A DNA stretch of 64,000 bases from Haematococcus lacustris (lineage: Eukaryota; Chlorophyta; Chlorophyceae; Chlamydomonadales; Haematococcaceae). Positions within the stretch are counted from its first letter, which is position 1; every line of letters begins with the position of its first letter. The stretch covers positions 17,677,922 through 17,741,921 of the forward strand of contig JASKMD010000003.1 of NCBI GenBank assembly GCA_030144725.1, written 5' to 3'. Positions 19,834-32,200 of the stretch are shown one piece after another. A model generated the notes under the pieces. That model saw only the letters and a list, made by a program, of their open reading frames with translations, ran no database searches and was not told the DNA's origin. Both the position numbers and the translations under genes were made by a program.

Positions 19834-22800
19834 ATGTTACCTGCTCATTGCTGCCAGCTTCTCTGGGTACCGTCGAGTGGTTGTCTGATGTTGCCTGTGA
19901 ATGTGACGCTTGTGATGTGTCTGACGTTGTCAGTGTGTCTTGCTCGCGGCCTCGCTTTCTGGCTGGTGCTTTCGCCGCAACCTGCAGAACAAACAAGGAT
20001 CCCAACATGCTCACATGCTGGACTGCAGGCAGGATGGGCTGTTGAGGTTTGGCCAGGGCCATTGAAAGTGACCATGACCCAGCCATGTTACCTTAGGCTT
20101 CTTGGCTGGAGGTTTGGGTGGTGCACCGCGCTTGTTGGTCTGCTGCGTTGCTGGTCCTCGTGGTGTGGAGCTGGGGGCTGCTGGACATGATGCCTTGCGG
20201 GGCTTAGGTGCCCCGCGTGATACAGACATCAATGCCTCTGCTAACTCCTGTAATCAAACATGACATGGGTTATTGCGCTGTTTGATATTTGTGTTATTGT
20301 GTACCATTGACCCGAATTTCTCACCTTCTCAGTTGCAGGGGCTTGTTGTTGTAGGAGTGGGGCATGGGCTGGGGGCTGTGCTGGCTGCTGCTGCTCTGAA
20401 GCCTGCAGGGCAAAGGGTGTCATGTGAGTATCAAGATCATGTGAACCTGCGGGGAGTACTGTGTGCAATTAGGACGATTGATGTATGGCCCATTTTAGGG
20501 TTTCCACTGCATGCATTGGACCATACAACTGTGACTGGGATTCCATTGGCTGATGTGTTTCTCATGAACCTGTGTGACATTCACCTTGGGTGTGCCATCG
20601 TCACTCAACAGCTTCGCTTGCTGCCTCTGCAGCAGCGCAGTCATCAACTCCTCTATCTTGGCTTCCTTCATCTCATCCTGGGACTCCAGCTGTGCGATGC
20701 GTTCCCTCAAGGCTGCCACGATTGCTTCTGCAAGCAACATCACAGTACGTCCCAAAATAGACTCCAAATGTACCACCCTGGTATGTCTAATCTAGCTTCT
20801 TGTCAAGGTCCACAACAGATGATGGTTGTTTGTACACCTGGCGGAGGGCGGGGGTCCGTGATGGTCCTTGAGTCTGATGTTGCCACCGAACCCCGTCCTG
20901 TAGCACGGTTTGCATGACCCACAATGAATGTCCTTTTCAGCTTGCTGTTGTACATCAGCATATGGTGACATACATCTGTTGCACTACCGGGAATTCCTTG
21001 TCTAATTGGGATCAACTGTTGCTCACTGCAATTCGATCTGCATACACTATAACTGTGACCGTACCTTGGGAGGGGGCATCGCTTGCAGGTGAGCTGCGTC
21101 CATGCTCAGGTGAATGTGCCCTGGAAGCGGGGGGGGAGGATGAGGTGGAGGAGGCGGAGGAGGAGATGGATGTCGTGGGGGTGGTGGATGTTGATGTGGT
21201 CGGTCCGGAAGAGGAAGTTGAGGTTGAGGAGGAAGAGGAGGCCAAGGGCCCGGGCGGTGGTCGTGATGGCCCAAACCTTCCCTGCATGCATGAACAAGAG
21301 TGTTGTGATGATGCTGGCCATAGTATAATACCTTATGCCATATTGAATGTACATGCATAGAACACACACCGCTGTTGGGTTGCACATGTCCTGTGGGGCA
21401 CTGTTGGGCCACTCCTTGGCGATGTCAATCTGCACACACACATGTATACTCAGCTTAGCCGATGCTGTCGTGACATTGTTTGACAAGTTGGGTGGTCATC
21501 CTGCTGCTTATCAACGTACCATGGAGCTCCACACACTGTCCGTGTCTAGGGTGTGGTGTAGCCAGCGTTGTCTTGCCAGAATGCGACTGGCGTTGTAGCA
21601 AATCTTGTCTTTCACCGCATGACCCCTACAAGCATAGAGCAATACACGATGTATCAATGTATTGCTGTGGAATCCATCATGCATAGTATCAAGCACTTGC
21701 TTTAGGCCCCTGCGCGCCAAGGACTCCATGTGCACCAGCACCCGCGTCCCGCTGCTCCATGCATCCTTCTGTTGCCGGCATTTGCCTGTCTTCCACTCCC
21801 ACTCCACCTCCCCATACGCATGCTTTAAGAACTCGGTGAGGTTCAGCATGGCCTTCGTTGGCAGTCCCTGCAGGCAACAGTACAGCTCATTGTGACTGAT
21901 ACCACAAGCGCCCATGCTGTCTTCATTCGCAATGGAGTAGGTATACCCTTACGCACCTCATGCACTGGGTGGGTGGTGTCGAAAGTCATCACCACCTTTG
22001 CCTTAGGGTAGATGGCCACCAATGCTGGGCACATGGGGATCAAGATAACGGTGGCTTCACTCCAGCGCTGCCTGTCAGCAGCAGTAAAGGATACAAGGAA
22101 TGAATCCAAACAGCTGATGGCCCACCCCTGAGAGGCCGTGCAGCACAGCACTGAACAGCAACTGTTCTTGCGTCCGCCCACTCCAGCCTGCAGTTCACAC
22201 AATAATGCTGGAGGTAAACCAGACGTTTCTTACACGTCTAGCCTGTTCTCAAGCGTTGATGTCCCGATTGCTTTGACCCTACCGCCATGCGCCGAATGGC
22301 AATGTCCATGACCTCCAGGCTTAGCAGCTTGGGCTCCACTGCACCGTCTCTGTCGGCCCCCCAGAGCTGCTCAGCCAAGCGGTCTATCTTGTCAACCTGT
22401 AGTTGAAGCAAACGGTTACCGACCTGGGTCCGTGTAGGATGTTGTTGTAGTATGATGGCCCTTGGTATGTTGTTGGCTTCCCTCACCTCTGTATCGTCCA
22501 GGTTGAGGTACATCTGCTGCCGTTCACCCTCTTGGACACCATCCTCCAGGGCTTGAGCCTCTGCAAGGCAGCAGCAGTATCCACACTGTAGCTACATCTG
22601 ACATTATCTGTGTATGTTAAACAGTCTGATCTCCGTGTCATCCATCAGTGCTGGTTGACTCATTCAGTACTGGTTATTCCCAATCAGTGCTGGGCCGCTT
22701 ACCATGCAATTCTATTATGTCACCAACCTGTTTAGGATGGCCTCCCTGTATGTATATTGTAATGGGTTGTTGTCCTATGTGACTGGGTGTCATCTTACCT

Positions 22801-24647
22801 GGTGCTACTGTTGCCGTCCACAGTCTTTGCGCTTTGACATCCGGCCACTGAATTGGCAACGCCGGTGCTGGTGGTGCTGCTGTTCCTGTTGCTCCTGCAG
22901 CTGCTGGTGCTGTAACTGATGGTGCAGCTGGTGCTCCTGACGGTTCTGCTGCTGCTGCTGCTGTTGTGGTCTGTGCAGCGGGTGCTGCTGCTGCTGTTTG
23001 GGCCGCTGGTGTTGTTGTTGCCGAGGCTGCTGTTGCTTCTGTTGTTGCTGCTTGGGCTGCTTGTGTTGCTGCTGTTGTTGGTACTCCTGTTGATGTTACT
23101 CCTGCGGGTGGTTCTGTTGCTGCTGCTGGCTTGCACGAGAATCTGATCCTTGGCACTGTTATCTGTGACGGCGGTGATGGAAGTGCCGGTATTGCGGCCA
23201 ATGTTGCTGCTGCATTTGCTCGTGCTGGCGATGCCGCTGCTGTTGCTGATGATGCTACTGGTGCCGCTGCTGTTGCTGCTGGTGGTTCTGCTGCTGCTGC
23301 TGTGGCTGCTGCCGCTGCTGGTGGTGGTGCCGGTGATGGTGGTGGGGCCGGTGCTGCTGCTGCTGATGGTATTGCTGCTGCTGCTGCTGCAGCTGTTGCT
23401 GCTGCTGGTGCTGTTGTTGCTACTGGTGCTGCTGCTGATGCTGGTGCCGTTGCTGATATTGCTGCTGCTGTGGCAGGCTCTGTTGCTTCTGTGGCATGCT
23501 CTAATGCTGCTGTGGCAGGCTCTGTTGCTGCCGATGTTGGTGTTGCTGTTGGTGCCGTTGTTGCTCCTAATGCTGTTTGTCCTGCTGGTGTTGTCGGTGT
23601 TGCTGTTAATGCCTTTGTTGATGCTGCTGTTACTGCTCCTCCTCCTACTGCTGCTGCTGTCCTGCTGCTGTTGTAGCCTCGCTGTTGCTGCCCCGTTGCT
23701 GATGCCAGTGCTGATGTTGCTTCTGCTGCTGCTGCCTGCGAGCTGCTGCTGTTGCATCCACCTTCCCCCCGTGCTGTTGCTGCTCCCCTGCCTCTCTGGC
23801 CATCTGTTGCTGTAGCTGCTGCGCCCTTGCCTGCCTGCTGCAGAAGTGACTCTTCTGCCCCCTTGTAAAAGTTGCTGCTGCCCCCCTCCATGTGCTTCCT
23901 CTGTAGTGGCAACAGCTGTAGAGGTCTTGATGGTGCGCACGCACCACCTTGCCGTGACACAAGTGATGTCGGTGCTGTTGCTACTGCAGGTGCTGCTGCT
24001 GCTGCCGCTGCTGCTGCTGCTGCTGCTGCTGCTGAGCTCTTCCTTGGCAGGGTCAAAAGCTGCAGTGGCCTCGACGATGCATTCTCTTCCTGGGACACAC
24101 GGGGGGGCGTGGCTGCTGGTGCTGGTGCTGTTGATTGCGATGCTGTTGCTGTTGTTGTGGATGCGGCTGCTCCTGTTGCTGTTGCTGCAGTCGATGCTGC
24201 ACCCTGTGCTGGTGGAACAGCTGCTGCTGTTGCTCTCTTGCTGGTGCTGCTGCTTCCCTCTTGCTCGCTTTCCGCTGCTGCCCTCTTGCCTATCTGTCCC
24301 TCTGCTGCTGCACCCGCTGCGTTCTTACCCTGTAGTTGCTGCTGCATTCCTGCCCCTTCTTTTGCTTTGCTGTTGCCCCCTGGTCCTTTGCAGCTGGTTC
24401 TTCTGTCCCCTTGCCTCCTTGCTGCTGCTGCTGCCGCTCCGTTGCTGTTGCTGCTGCTGCTGCTCCTGTCGTTGTAGGTGCAGGTGCCGGCTGTGCTGCT
24501 GCTGTTGCTGCTGCTGGTGCTGCTACCCTCTTCCTCGGCAGGGTCAGAAGTTGCAGGGGCTTGGACGGTGTACCGGCACCTCCTCCCTGTGTCACTCCGG
24601 GGGGTATGGGTGCTGGTGCTGCTGATGATGATGGCGTTGGTGCTGCA

Positions 24648-24725
<78 letters not shown>

Positions 24726-24985
24726 GTTGCTGATGCCGCTCCTGTTGCTGCTGCGCTCTTTCTTGGCAGTGTCAACAGCTGCAGTGGCCTGGACAGTGCA
24801 CTGGCACCCCCTCCTTGGGACACACGGGGGGATATGGCTGCTGAGGCCGCTGCTGTCGATGGCGATGTTGCTGCTGCAGCTGTTGACACTGCTGCTGCTG
24901 CTGCTGTTGCGCTCTTCCTAGGCAGGGTCAGAAGCTGCAGTGGCCTGGATGGTGAACCGGCACCCCTTTCCTGGGACACAGGTGG
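19494..24985 (-). repeat. Left arm of a 5.5-kb inverted duplication
   Basis: Reverse-complement match of 28856-34415, with scattered substitutions and a few repeat-length differences (for example a longer CAG run at 24650-24720). It covers the Ala/Gln exon and eight or more downstream exons of gene Z. The arms are separated by the Ulp1 exons, an LRR-like gene and a 500-N gap. Confidence 0.9.
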
Positions 24986-27354
24986 TGCTGTTGCTACTGT
25001 TGTTGGTGCTGATAGACCTTGCTGTGCCTGCGATCATAATCCATATGTCACTATGTTAGCATGTTATCATGTGATGTGACCACCTTCACATACCTTGTCC
25101 TTGGTGTAAGCTTCGATCAATACTGCTTGAGTCTTCTTTATTTCGGCATTTATTGGCACTCCACTCATGTCAATGTCTCTCATGTAGTTCCTGCATGCAT
25201 GGTGTGGCCAGCATTAATCATGTTGGAATTGTCATCATGTTGTGTTGGACACATGGCACGTGTGTTAAGCTCACATGTCACGTGCGTTGTAGATTGTGCG
25301 GCACAGTATGAATGCACGGTAGCCACAGGAGAAGCTGTCTTCCTGCTCCTCAGTGGAACCCATTTCCACGGCCCATTCTTTGTTGATGATGAAGCGCTTG
25401 GCAAACTCCATCATCACCTCCTCCTGGGCCGTGGTTACTATGAGTCTGCCCTGTAGGGTAGCAACCATGTTAGCCGTGATATGTGATCCCATATTGACCT
25501 AGTGCAACATTCCAAATAACACCCTTTTGGGCTAATGGACCCACCCTGTTTACGGAGTCAAAGTGTACGATGCGGCCTGCAGCTACAAAGTACACCACCA
25601 CGATGAAGTACTCAAAGTAATGCAGAGGCATCAACACAATGTCTGCCTCTCCAAAAGAAGACAGGTCCTGGAACAGCATGATAGGCGTGTGTGGTAGAGA
25701 ATAATCCCGAATGGCACCCCAGTTGGCTCCTGGGGCTGCACCCTCCAGCGTCAGGGCTCCACAAATGCCCTTTGGGTCCCATGCAGGGTCCATCTGCATC
25801 TGACTCGACATTGCTGATGGAACATGGCCGACTCTCATGTTCCCTGTTGCGGTGACCTATAAAGACAACATCAAGCATGCTCATGTTGGGTTCACGGAAT
25901 ACTGCATGTTGGCTGTGTACATGTGGCACTCGTGGTACCACACAACAAGCATATATGCATGCCCTTGCTGTGTTGTGGCATGTTATGTATGTATGTGCCA
26001 TTTGGGACCCACGTGGGCGATTTGTAGCATGACGTCCAGCGTGTCAGTCATTAGGCTCTTAGACAAGTCAAATCCAATTTTTGCCTGCCTGGGTCTCAAG
26101 TGGAAGTCAGGGAAGTGTGCCTGTCGAGATAGACAAGTCACACAGTATCATGTGATGTCCATTGGCAGCATTCTATCCACACCGCCCACGCTATAGCTGG
26201 GGTATGCCTCGCTGAAGCCCGTCCCTCTGTACGTACCAGGAGGGCGTCCACACACACACGCCCCATTGGTGTTGCCACCAGCTTCGCCGCTGGGATGTAA
26301 GGGCTCAGGGGCACCTGTTGAGGTTGTGTTATACATGTACATGGTGAGCACAATTGTTGATGCACACAGCCTGCACTGTCATAGCTACCTGTGCCTGCTG
26401 TTGCGTGGGGGCGGCTTGGGTCATGCCTGACAGCTCAAACTCTAACTGTAGTCAAAGCAAGTAGCAGCAATGATTGGGTTGTCCTCGTCCGGTTCCATTG
26501 TGCCTAAGGCGCTGCTTATGCTCACCTGTGGCTGTTCTGATGGGTGAGACACCTGCACGATCTTCCTCAGCACTTTTCTTGCTGGATCTTGGTAAGTTCT
26601 TGCGTTTGCACTTGCTGCAGGCATACATAACAAAAGTAGAACCATGTGTTCTCGGCAACCGCAACAGTCTGTTGCGGGTGTTTTGTACTTTACTCACCAC
26701 CGTGTTTCAGGTATTCCTTAGCCAAGCTCACGACAGGCTGCAGCTCTTTGGGTGTAACATCACCATACAGGCCTATGAAGGCTTTGGTGCATGCTTTATG
26801 CTGCTGCTGGAATTCTGTATACGCGGCTGTCATTCCTGGCTGTTGTGATATGTTGTTGAGCTGGGCTGCTTGCCTGTTAAAGTAATAACCATAGAGTCAG
26901 AATCAACACTATGCAAGGTTCATAAATATGCATTCCCCATCCCTGTCCTGGTGGCCTCACCATGTTGTAAAGGCTATCCACTCCCCACGGCTCGGCTTGT
27001 GTGATGATGCGTTGAGATCGAGGCAAGCAATACCTACCCCCACCCAGAACAGGGCAAACCATCGAGCAGGCGCCCTAACCAGCCACGGCTGCAATGCAGC
27101 GTCTGTGCTCTGCAATTTTAAGCAATGCATCCTCATCATTTGCCTCCATGTACTCATGTCCTGGACTAACAGGTGTCACTCACTGTGTATTCGGTCCGGG
27201 GGTGCATGGACCCAATGATCCCCATCACGGTGAGGTAGAGGTAGGTGTCGTCGGCCATGAAGTCAACCTCTCGTTTGATGACGTATCCGCGGTCTATCAC
27301 ATCCTTTGCTGCTGGACTGCGCACAAACATTGGGATGGAAATCGCACCCTCCAT
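19841..27354 (-). CDS. Z-left: Ulp1-like (C48) cysteine peptidase with Ala/Gln-rich region, 3' truncated
   Basis: Transcribed leftward from ATG at 27354 (MEGAISIPMF). Early exons lie at about 27354-27185, 27113-26963, 26873-26695 and further pieces to 26010. The exon 25856-25545 carries LHYFEYFIVVVYF and VHFDSVNR, and 25450-25275 carries EDSFSCGYRAFILC. Together they give the His-Asp-Gln/Glu-Cys order of Ulp1/SENP peptidases. A 2.2-kb exon (25027-22799) encodes Ala/Gln-rich repeats with the recurring box [11 protein letters not shown]. Downstream exons match Z-right one for one: coiled coil at about 20715-20570 and a basic KPPAKKPK exon near 20100. The last recognised exon is 19981-19841. The gene then runs into the CCCTAG intron and the final dioxygenase-like exon is lost. 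Ulp1 domains often accompany CACTA transposons. Nuclear location is likely. Exon borders upstream of 25.9 kb are approximate. Confidence 0.6.
22799..25027 (-). repeat. CAG/CTG trinucleotide-rich coding block
   Basis: On the coding (minus) strand CAG and CAR triplets dominate, with the longest pure run at about 24650-24720. Reading shifts give poly-Ala, poly-Gln and poly-Ser/Asn alternatives, all open for hundreds of codons; only the Ala-rich frame links to good splice sites and the repeated [11 protein letters not shown] box. The matching block of Z-right is 28856-31068. Confidence 0.85.
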
Positions 27355-27554
27355 TGTATGAAGTGCTTTCGCTACACGGTTGAGGGTGTGCTGCGCAAGG
27401 TAACTGCACGGAGACTAATAGTACCGTTCGGCGGGCGTGCAAGCATAGATGCATGTGGCCTATATTCTGCAACTATTTTATTGCACGTCCAGCGCTTCAA
27501 GTGACTGTTCATTCTCCTTGATGTTCATCCCGGTACCTACGCGGTTTTACAATG

Positions 27555-28355
27555 TCACTCCACTACCTCCACAGTAGCGCCCTGGGCCATGATACCGTTC
27601 AACCGATACATGCACCAGCTATCCAGCGGACTTGTTAGCCCTGTGAACACGACCCCACCACACCCCTGCAACAGTGGCACCATGTTGTGAATGACATTGC
27701 TGGCATTAGGTGCTATCCCCCCAAGCTCCACCTCCGCCCTCTTAAACCGTCCCACCAGTGGCTTCAGAGCTTCCAATGAAGCATGCCTTCCTCCTTCTTC
27801 GCTGGCGATTGTCAGGCCCACAAATCCAATGTCCAGCGTCTTGAAGCGCCCTGAGCTGAGGGCTTCCACCCCGCTGCTCATGGCCTGCTGATCAGGCTCT
27901 GGCAGGGTGACATGGAGGTATGTGATGTTGAGAATCTGGATGGTTTGAGGCAGCAGACTGGCGGCTGTTAGGTCCATCTCAGTCAGGCTGAGCTTCATGA
28001 GTTTGCTGTGAGGCAGTAATGGCTGTAAGGGAGTGGGCACGGGACCCAGGTACACCGTACACAAGACTGTGAGCCCCAAGTAACCCTCCACCCATTCATA
28101 GTGACCGTCCTCAATACTGCCATCCTGAATGTGAAGCTCCTGGATGTCGAGGTTCTGTAGGCTGCCCAGAAAGTGGCTGTGGCTGAGGAGCTCCGCTAGC
28201 TGTGCATGCTGGCATTGAAAATCCTGGAGACGTAGTGAGAGGCATTTGGGGAAGTTGGCCATGAGTCTCTCCGCCAACCAGGCCCCCACTGGCAGCTGCT
28301 CATAGGTTGGGTTCTCCTCCATGGCCGGCCGCATGTCAAGGAATCTGATCTCCAC
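27555..28355 (-). CDS. LRR-like protein, N-terminus in gap
   Basis: An intact 266-codon reading frame ends at 27555, with its 5' end in the gap (28356). Leucine-rich segments with LxxLxLxx spacing recur: CLSLRLQDFQC, LQNLDIQELHIQ, LMKLSLTEMDL, IQILNITYLHVTL and FKTLDIGFVGL. This gives four to six irregular leucine-rich repeats. The end, QGATVEVVE, is followed by TGA. No transmembrane segment or kinase is visible. Such cytosolic LRR proteins are common in chlorophyte algae, and nothing in the sequence says what it binds. It lies only 200 bp from the Z-left start, on the same strand, with no transposon feature in between. It may be a host gene or a gene fragment. Confidence 0.5.
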   Translation of the reverse strand: MEIRFLDMRPAMEENPTYEQLPVGAWLAERLMANFPKCLSLRLQDFQCQHAQLAELLSHSHFLGSLQNLDIQELHIQDGSIEDGHYEWVEGYLGLTVLCTVYLGPVPTPLQPLLPHSKLMKLSLTEMDLTAASLLPQTIQILNITYLHVTLPEPDQQAMSSGVEALSSGRFKTLDIGFVGLTIASEEGGRHASLEALKPLVGRFKRAEVELGGIAPNASNVIHNMVPLLQGCGGVVFTGLTSPLDSWCMYRLNGIMAQGATVEVVE

Positions 28356-28855
28356 NNNNNNNNNNNNNNNNNNNNNNNNNNNNNNNNNNNNNNNNNNNNN
28401 NNNNNNNNNNNNNNNNNNNNNNNNNNNNNNNNNNNNNNNNNNNNNNNNNNNNNNNNNNNNNNNNNNNNNNNNNNNNNNNNNNNNNNNNNNNNNNNNNNNN
28501 NNNNNNNNNNNNNNNNNNNNNNNNNNNNNNNNNNNNNNNNNNNNNNNNNNNNNNNNNNNNNNNNNNNNNNNNNNNNNNNNNNNNNNNNNNNNNNNNNNNN
28601 NNNNNNNNNNNNNNNNNNNNNNNNNNNNNNNNNNNNNNNNNNNNNNNNNNNNNNNNNNNNNNNNNNNNNNNNNNNNNNNNNNNNNNNNNNNNNNNNNNNN
28701 NNNNNNNNNNNNNNNNNNNNNNNNNNNNNNNNNNNNNNNNNNNNNNNNNNNNNNNNNNNNNNNNNNNNNNNNNNNNNNNNNNNNNNNNNNNNNNNNNNNN
28801 NNNNNNNNNNNNNNNNNNNNNNNNNNNNNNNNNNNNNNNNNNNNNNNNNNNNNNN
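28356..28855. other. Assembly gap (500 N)
   Basis: Exactly 500 N. It separates the LRR-like gene from the truncated 5' side of Z-right, so the relative order and orientation of the two inverted arms depend on this join. Confidence 0.99.
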
Positions 28856-29171
28856 AGTGTCAACAGCTGCAGCAGCAACATCGACATCGACAGCAGCGGC
28901 CTCAGCAGCCACACCCCCCCGAGTGTCCCAGGAAAGGGGTGCCGGTGCACCATCCAGGCCACTGCAGCTTCTGACCCTGCCTAGGAAGAACGCAACAGCA
29001 GCAGCAGCAACAGTGTCAACAGCTGCAGCAGCAACATCGACATCGACAGCAGCGGCCTCAGCAGCCATATCCCCCCGTGTGTCCCAAGGAGGGGGTGCCA
29101 GTGCACTGTCCAGGCCACTGCAGCTGTTGACACTGCCAAGAAAGAGCGCAGCAGCAACAGGAGCGGCATCA

Positions 29172-29218
<47 letters not shown>

Positions 29219-32200
29219 TGCAGCACCAACGCCATCATCATCAGCAGCACCAGCACCCATACCCCCCGGAGTGACACAGGGAGGAGGTGCCGGTACACCG
29301 TCCAAGCCCCTGCAACTTCTGACCCTGCCGAGGAAGAGGGTAGCAGCACCAGCAGCAGCAACAGCAGCAGCACAGCCGGCACCTGCACCTACAACGACAG
29401 CAGCAGCAGCAGCAGCAACAGCAACGGAGCGGCAGCAGCAGCAGCAAGGAGGCAAGGGGACAGAAGAACCAGCTGCAAAGGACCAGGGGGGCAACAGCAG
29501 AGCAAAAGAAGGGGCAGGAATGCAACAGCAGCTACAGGGTAAGAACGCAGCGGGTGCAGCAGCAGAGGGACAGATAGGCAAGAGGGCAGCAGCAGAAAGC
29601 GAGCAAGAGGGAAGCAGCAGCACCAGCAAGAGAGCAGCAGCAGCAGCTGTTCCACCAGCACAGGGTGCAGCATCGACTGCAGCAACAGCAACAGGAGCAG
29701 CCGCATCCACAACAACAGCAACAGCATCGCAATCAACAGCACCAGCACCAGCAGCCACGCCCCCCCGTGTGTCCCAGGAAGAGAATGCATCGTCGAGGCC
29801 ACTGCAGCTTTTGACCCTGCCAAGGAAGAGCTCAGCAGCAGCAGCAGCAGCAGCAGCAGCGGCAGCAGCAGCAGCACCTGCAGTAGCAACAACACCGACA
29901 TCACTTGTGTCACGGCAAGGTGGTGCGTGCGCACCATCAAGACCTCTACAGCTGTTGCCACTACAGAGGAAGCACATGGAGGGGGGCAGCAGCAGCTTTT
30001 ACAAGGGGGCAGAAGAGTCACTTCTGCAGCAGGCGGGCAAGGGCGCAGCAGCTACAGCAACAGATGGCCAGAGAGGCAGGGGAGCAGCAACAGCACGGGG
30101 GGAAGGTGGATGCAACAGCAGCAGCTCGCAGGCAGCAGCAGCAGAAGCAACATCAGCACTGGCATCAGCAGCGGGGCAGCAACAGCGAGGCTACAGCAGC
30201 AGCAGGACAGCAGCAGCAGTAGGAGGAGGAGCAGTAACAGCAGCATCAACAAAGGCATTAACAGCAACACCGACAACACCAGCAGGACAAACAGCATTAG
30301 GAGCAACAACGGCACCAACAGCAACACCAACATCGGCAGCAACAGAGCCTGCCACAGCAGCATTAGAGCATGCCACAGAAGCAACAGAGCCTGCCACAGC
30401 AGCAGCAATATCAGCAACGGCACCAGCATCAGCAGCAGCACCAGTAGCAACAACAGCACCAGCAGCAGCAACAGCTGCAGCAGCAGCAGCAGCAATACCA
30501 TCAGCAGCAGCAGCACCGGCCCCACCACCATCACCGGCACCACCACCAGCAGCGGCAGCAGCCACAGCAGCAGCAGCAGAACCACCAGCAGCAACAGCAG
30601 CGGCACCAGTAGCATCATCAGCAACAGCAGCGGCATCGCCAGCACGAGCAAATGCAGCAGCAACATTGGCCGCAATACCGGCACTTCCATCACCGCCGTC
30701 ACAGATAACAGTGCCAAGGATCAGATTCTCGTGCAAGCCAGCAGCAGCAACAGAACCACCCGCAGGAGTAACATCAACAGGAGTACCAACAGCAGCAGCA
30801 ACACAAGCAGCCCAAGCAGCAGCAACAGAAGCAACAGCAGCCTCGGCAACAGCAACACCAGCGGCCCAAACAGCAGCAGCAGCACCAGCTGCACAGACCA
30901 CAACAGCAGCAGCAGCAGCAGAACCGTCAGGAGCACCAGCTGCACCATCAGTTACAGCACCAGCAGCTGCAGCAGCAACAGGAACAGCAGCACCACCAGC
31001 ACCGGCGTTGCCAATTCAGTGGCCGGATGTCAAAGCGCAAAGACTGTGGACGGCAGCAGTAGCACCAGGTAAGATGACACCCAGTCACATAGGACAACAA
31101 CCCATTACAATATACATACAGGGAGGCCATCCTAAACAGGTTGGTGACATAATAGAATTGCATGGTAAGCGGCCCAGCACTGATTGGGAATAACCAGTAC
31201 TGAATGAGTCAACCAGCACTGATGGATGACACGGAGATCAGACTGTTTAACATACACAGATAATGTCAGATGTAGCTACAGTGTGGATATTGCTGCTGCC
31301 TTGCAGAGGCTCAAGCCCTGGAGGATGGTGTCCAAGAGGGTGAACGGCAGCAGATGTACCTCAACCTGGACGATACAGAGGTGAGGGAAGCCAACAACAT
31401 ACCAAGGGCCATCATACTACAACAACATCCTACACGGACCCAGGTCGGTAACCGTTTGCTTCAACTACAGGTTGACAAGATAGACCGCTTGGCTGAGCAG
31501 CTCTGGGGGGCCGACAGAGACGGTGCAGTGGAGCCCAAGCTGCTAAGCCTGGAGGTCATGGACATTGCCATTCGGCGCATGGCGGTAGGGTCAAAGCAAT
31601 CGGGACATCAACGCTTGAGAACAGGCTAGACGTGTAAGAAACGTCTAGTTTACCTCCAGCATTATTGTGTGAACTGCAGGCTGGAGTGGGCGGACGCAAG
31701 AACAGTTGCTGTTCAGTGCTGTGCTGCACGGCCTCTCAGGGGTGGGCCATCAGCTGTTTGGATTCATTCCTTGTATCCTTTACTGCTGCTGACAGGCAGC
31801 GCTGGAGTGAAGCCACCGTTATCTTGATCCCCATGTGCCCAGCATTGGTGGCCATCTACCCTAAGGCAAAGGTGGTGATGACTTTCGACACCACCCACCC
31901 AGTGCATGAGGTGCGTAAGGGTATACCTACTCCATTGCGAATGAAGACAGCATGGGCGCTTGTGGTATCAGTCACAATGAGCTGTAATGTTGCCTGCAGG
32001 GACTGCCAACGAAGGCCATGCTGAACCTCACCGAGTTCTTAAAGCATGCGTATGGGGAGGTGGAGTGGGAGTGGAAGACAGGCAAATGCCGGCAACAGAA
32101 GGATGCATGGAGCAGCGGGACCCGGGTGCTGGTGCACATGGAGTACTTGGCGCGCAGGGGCCTAAAGCAAGTGCTTGATACCATGCATGATGGATTCCAC

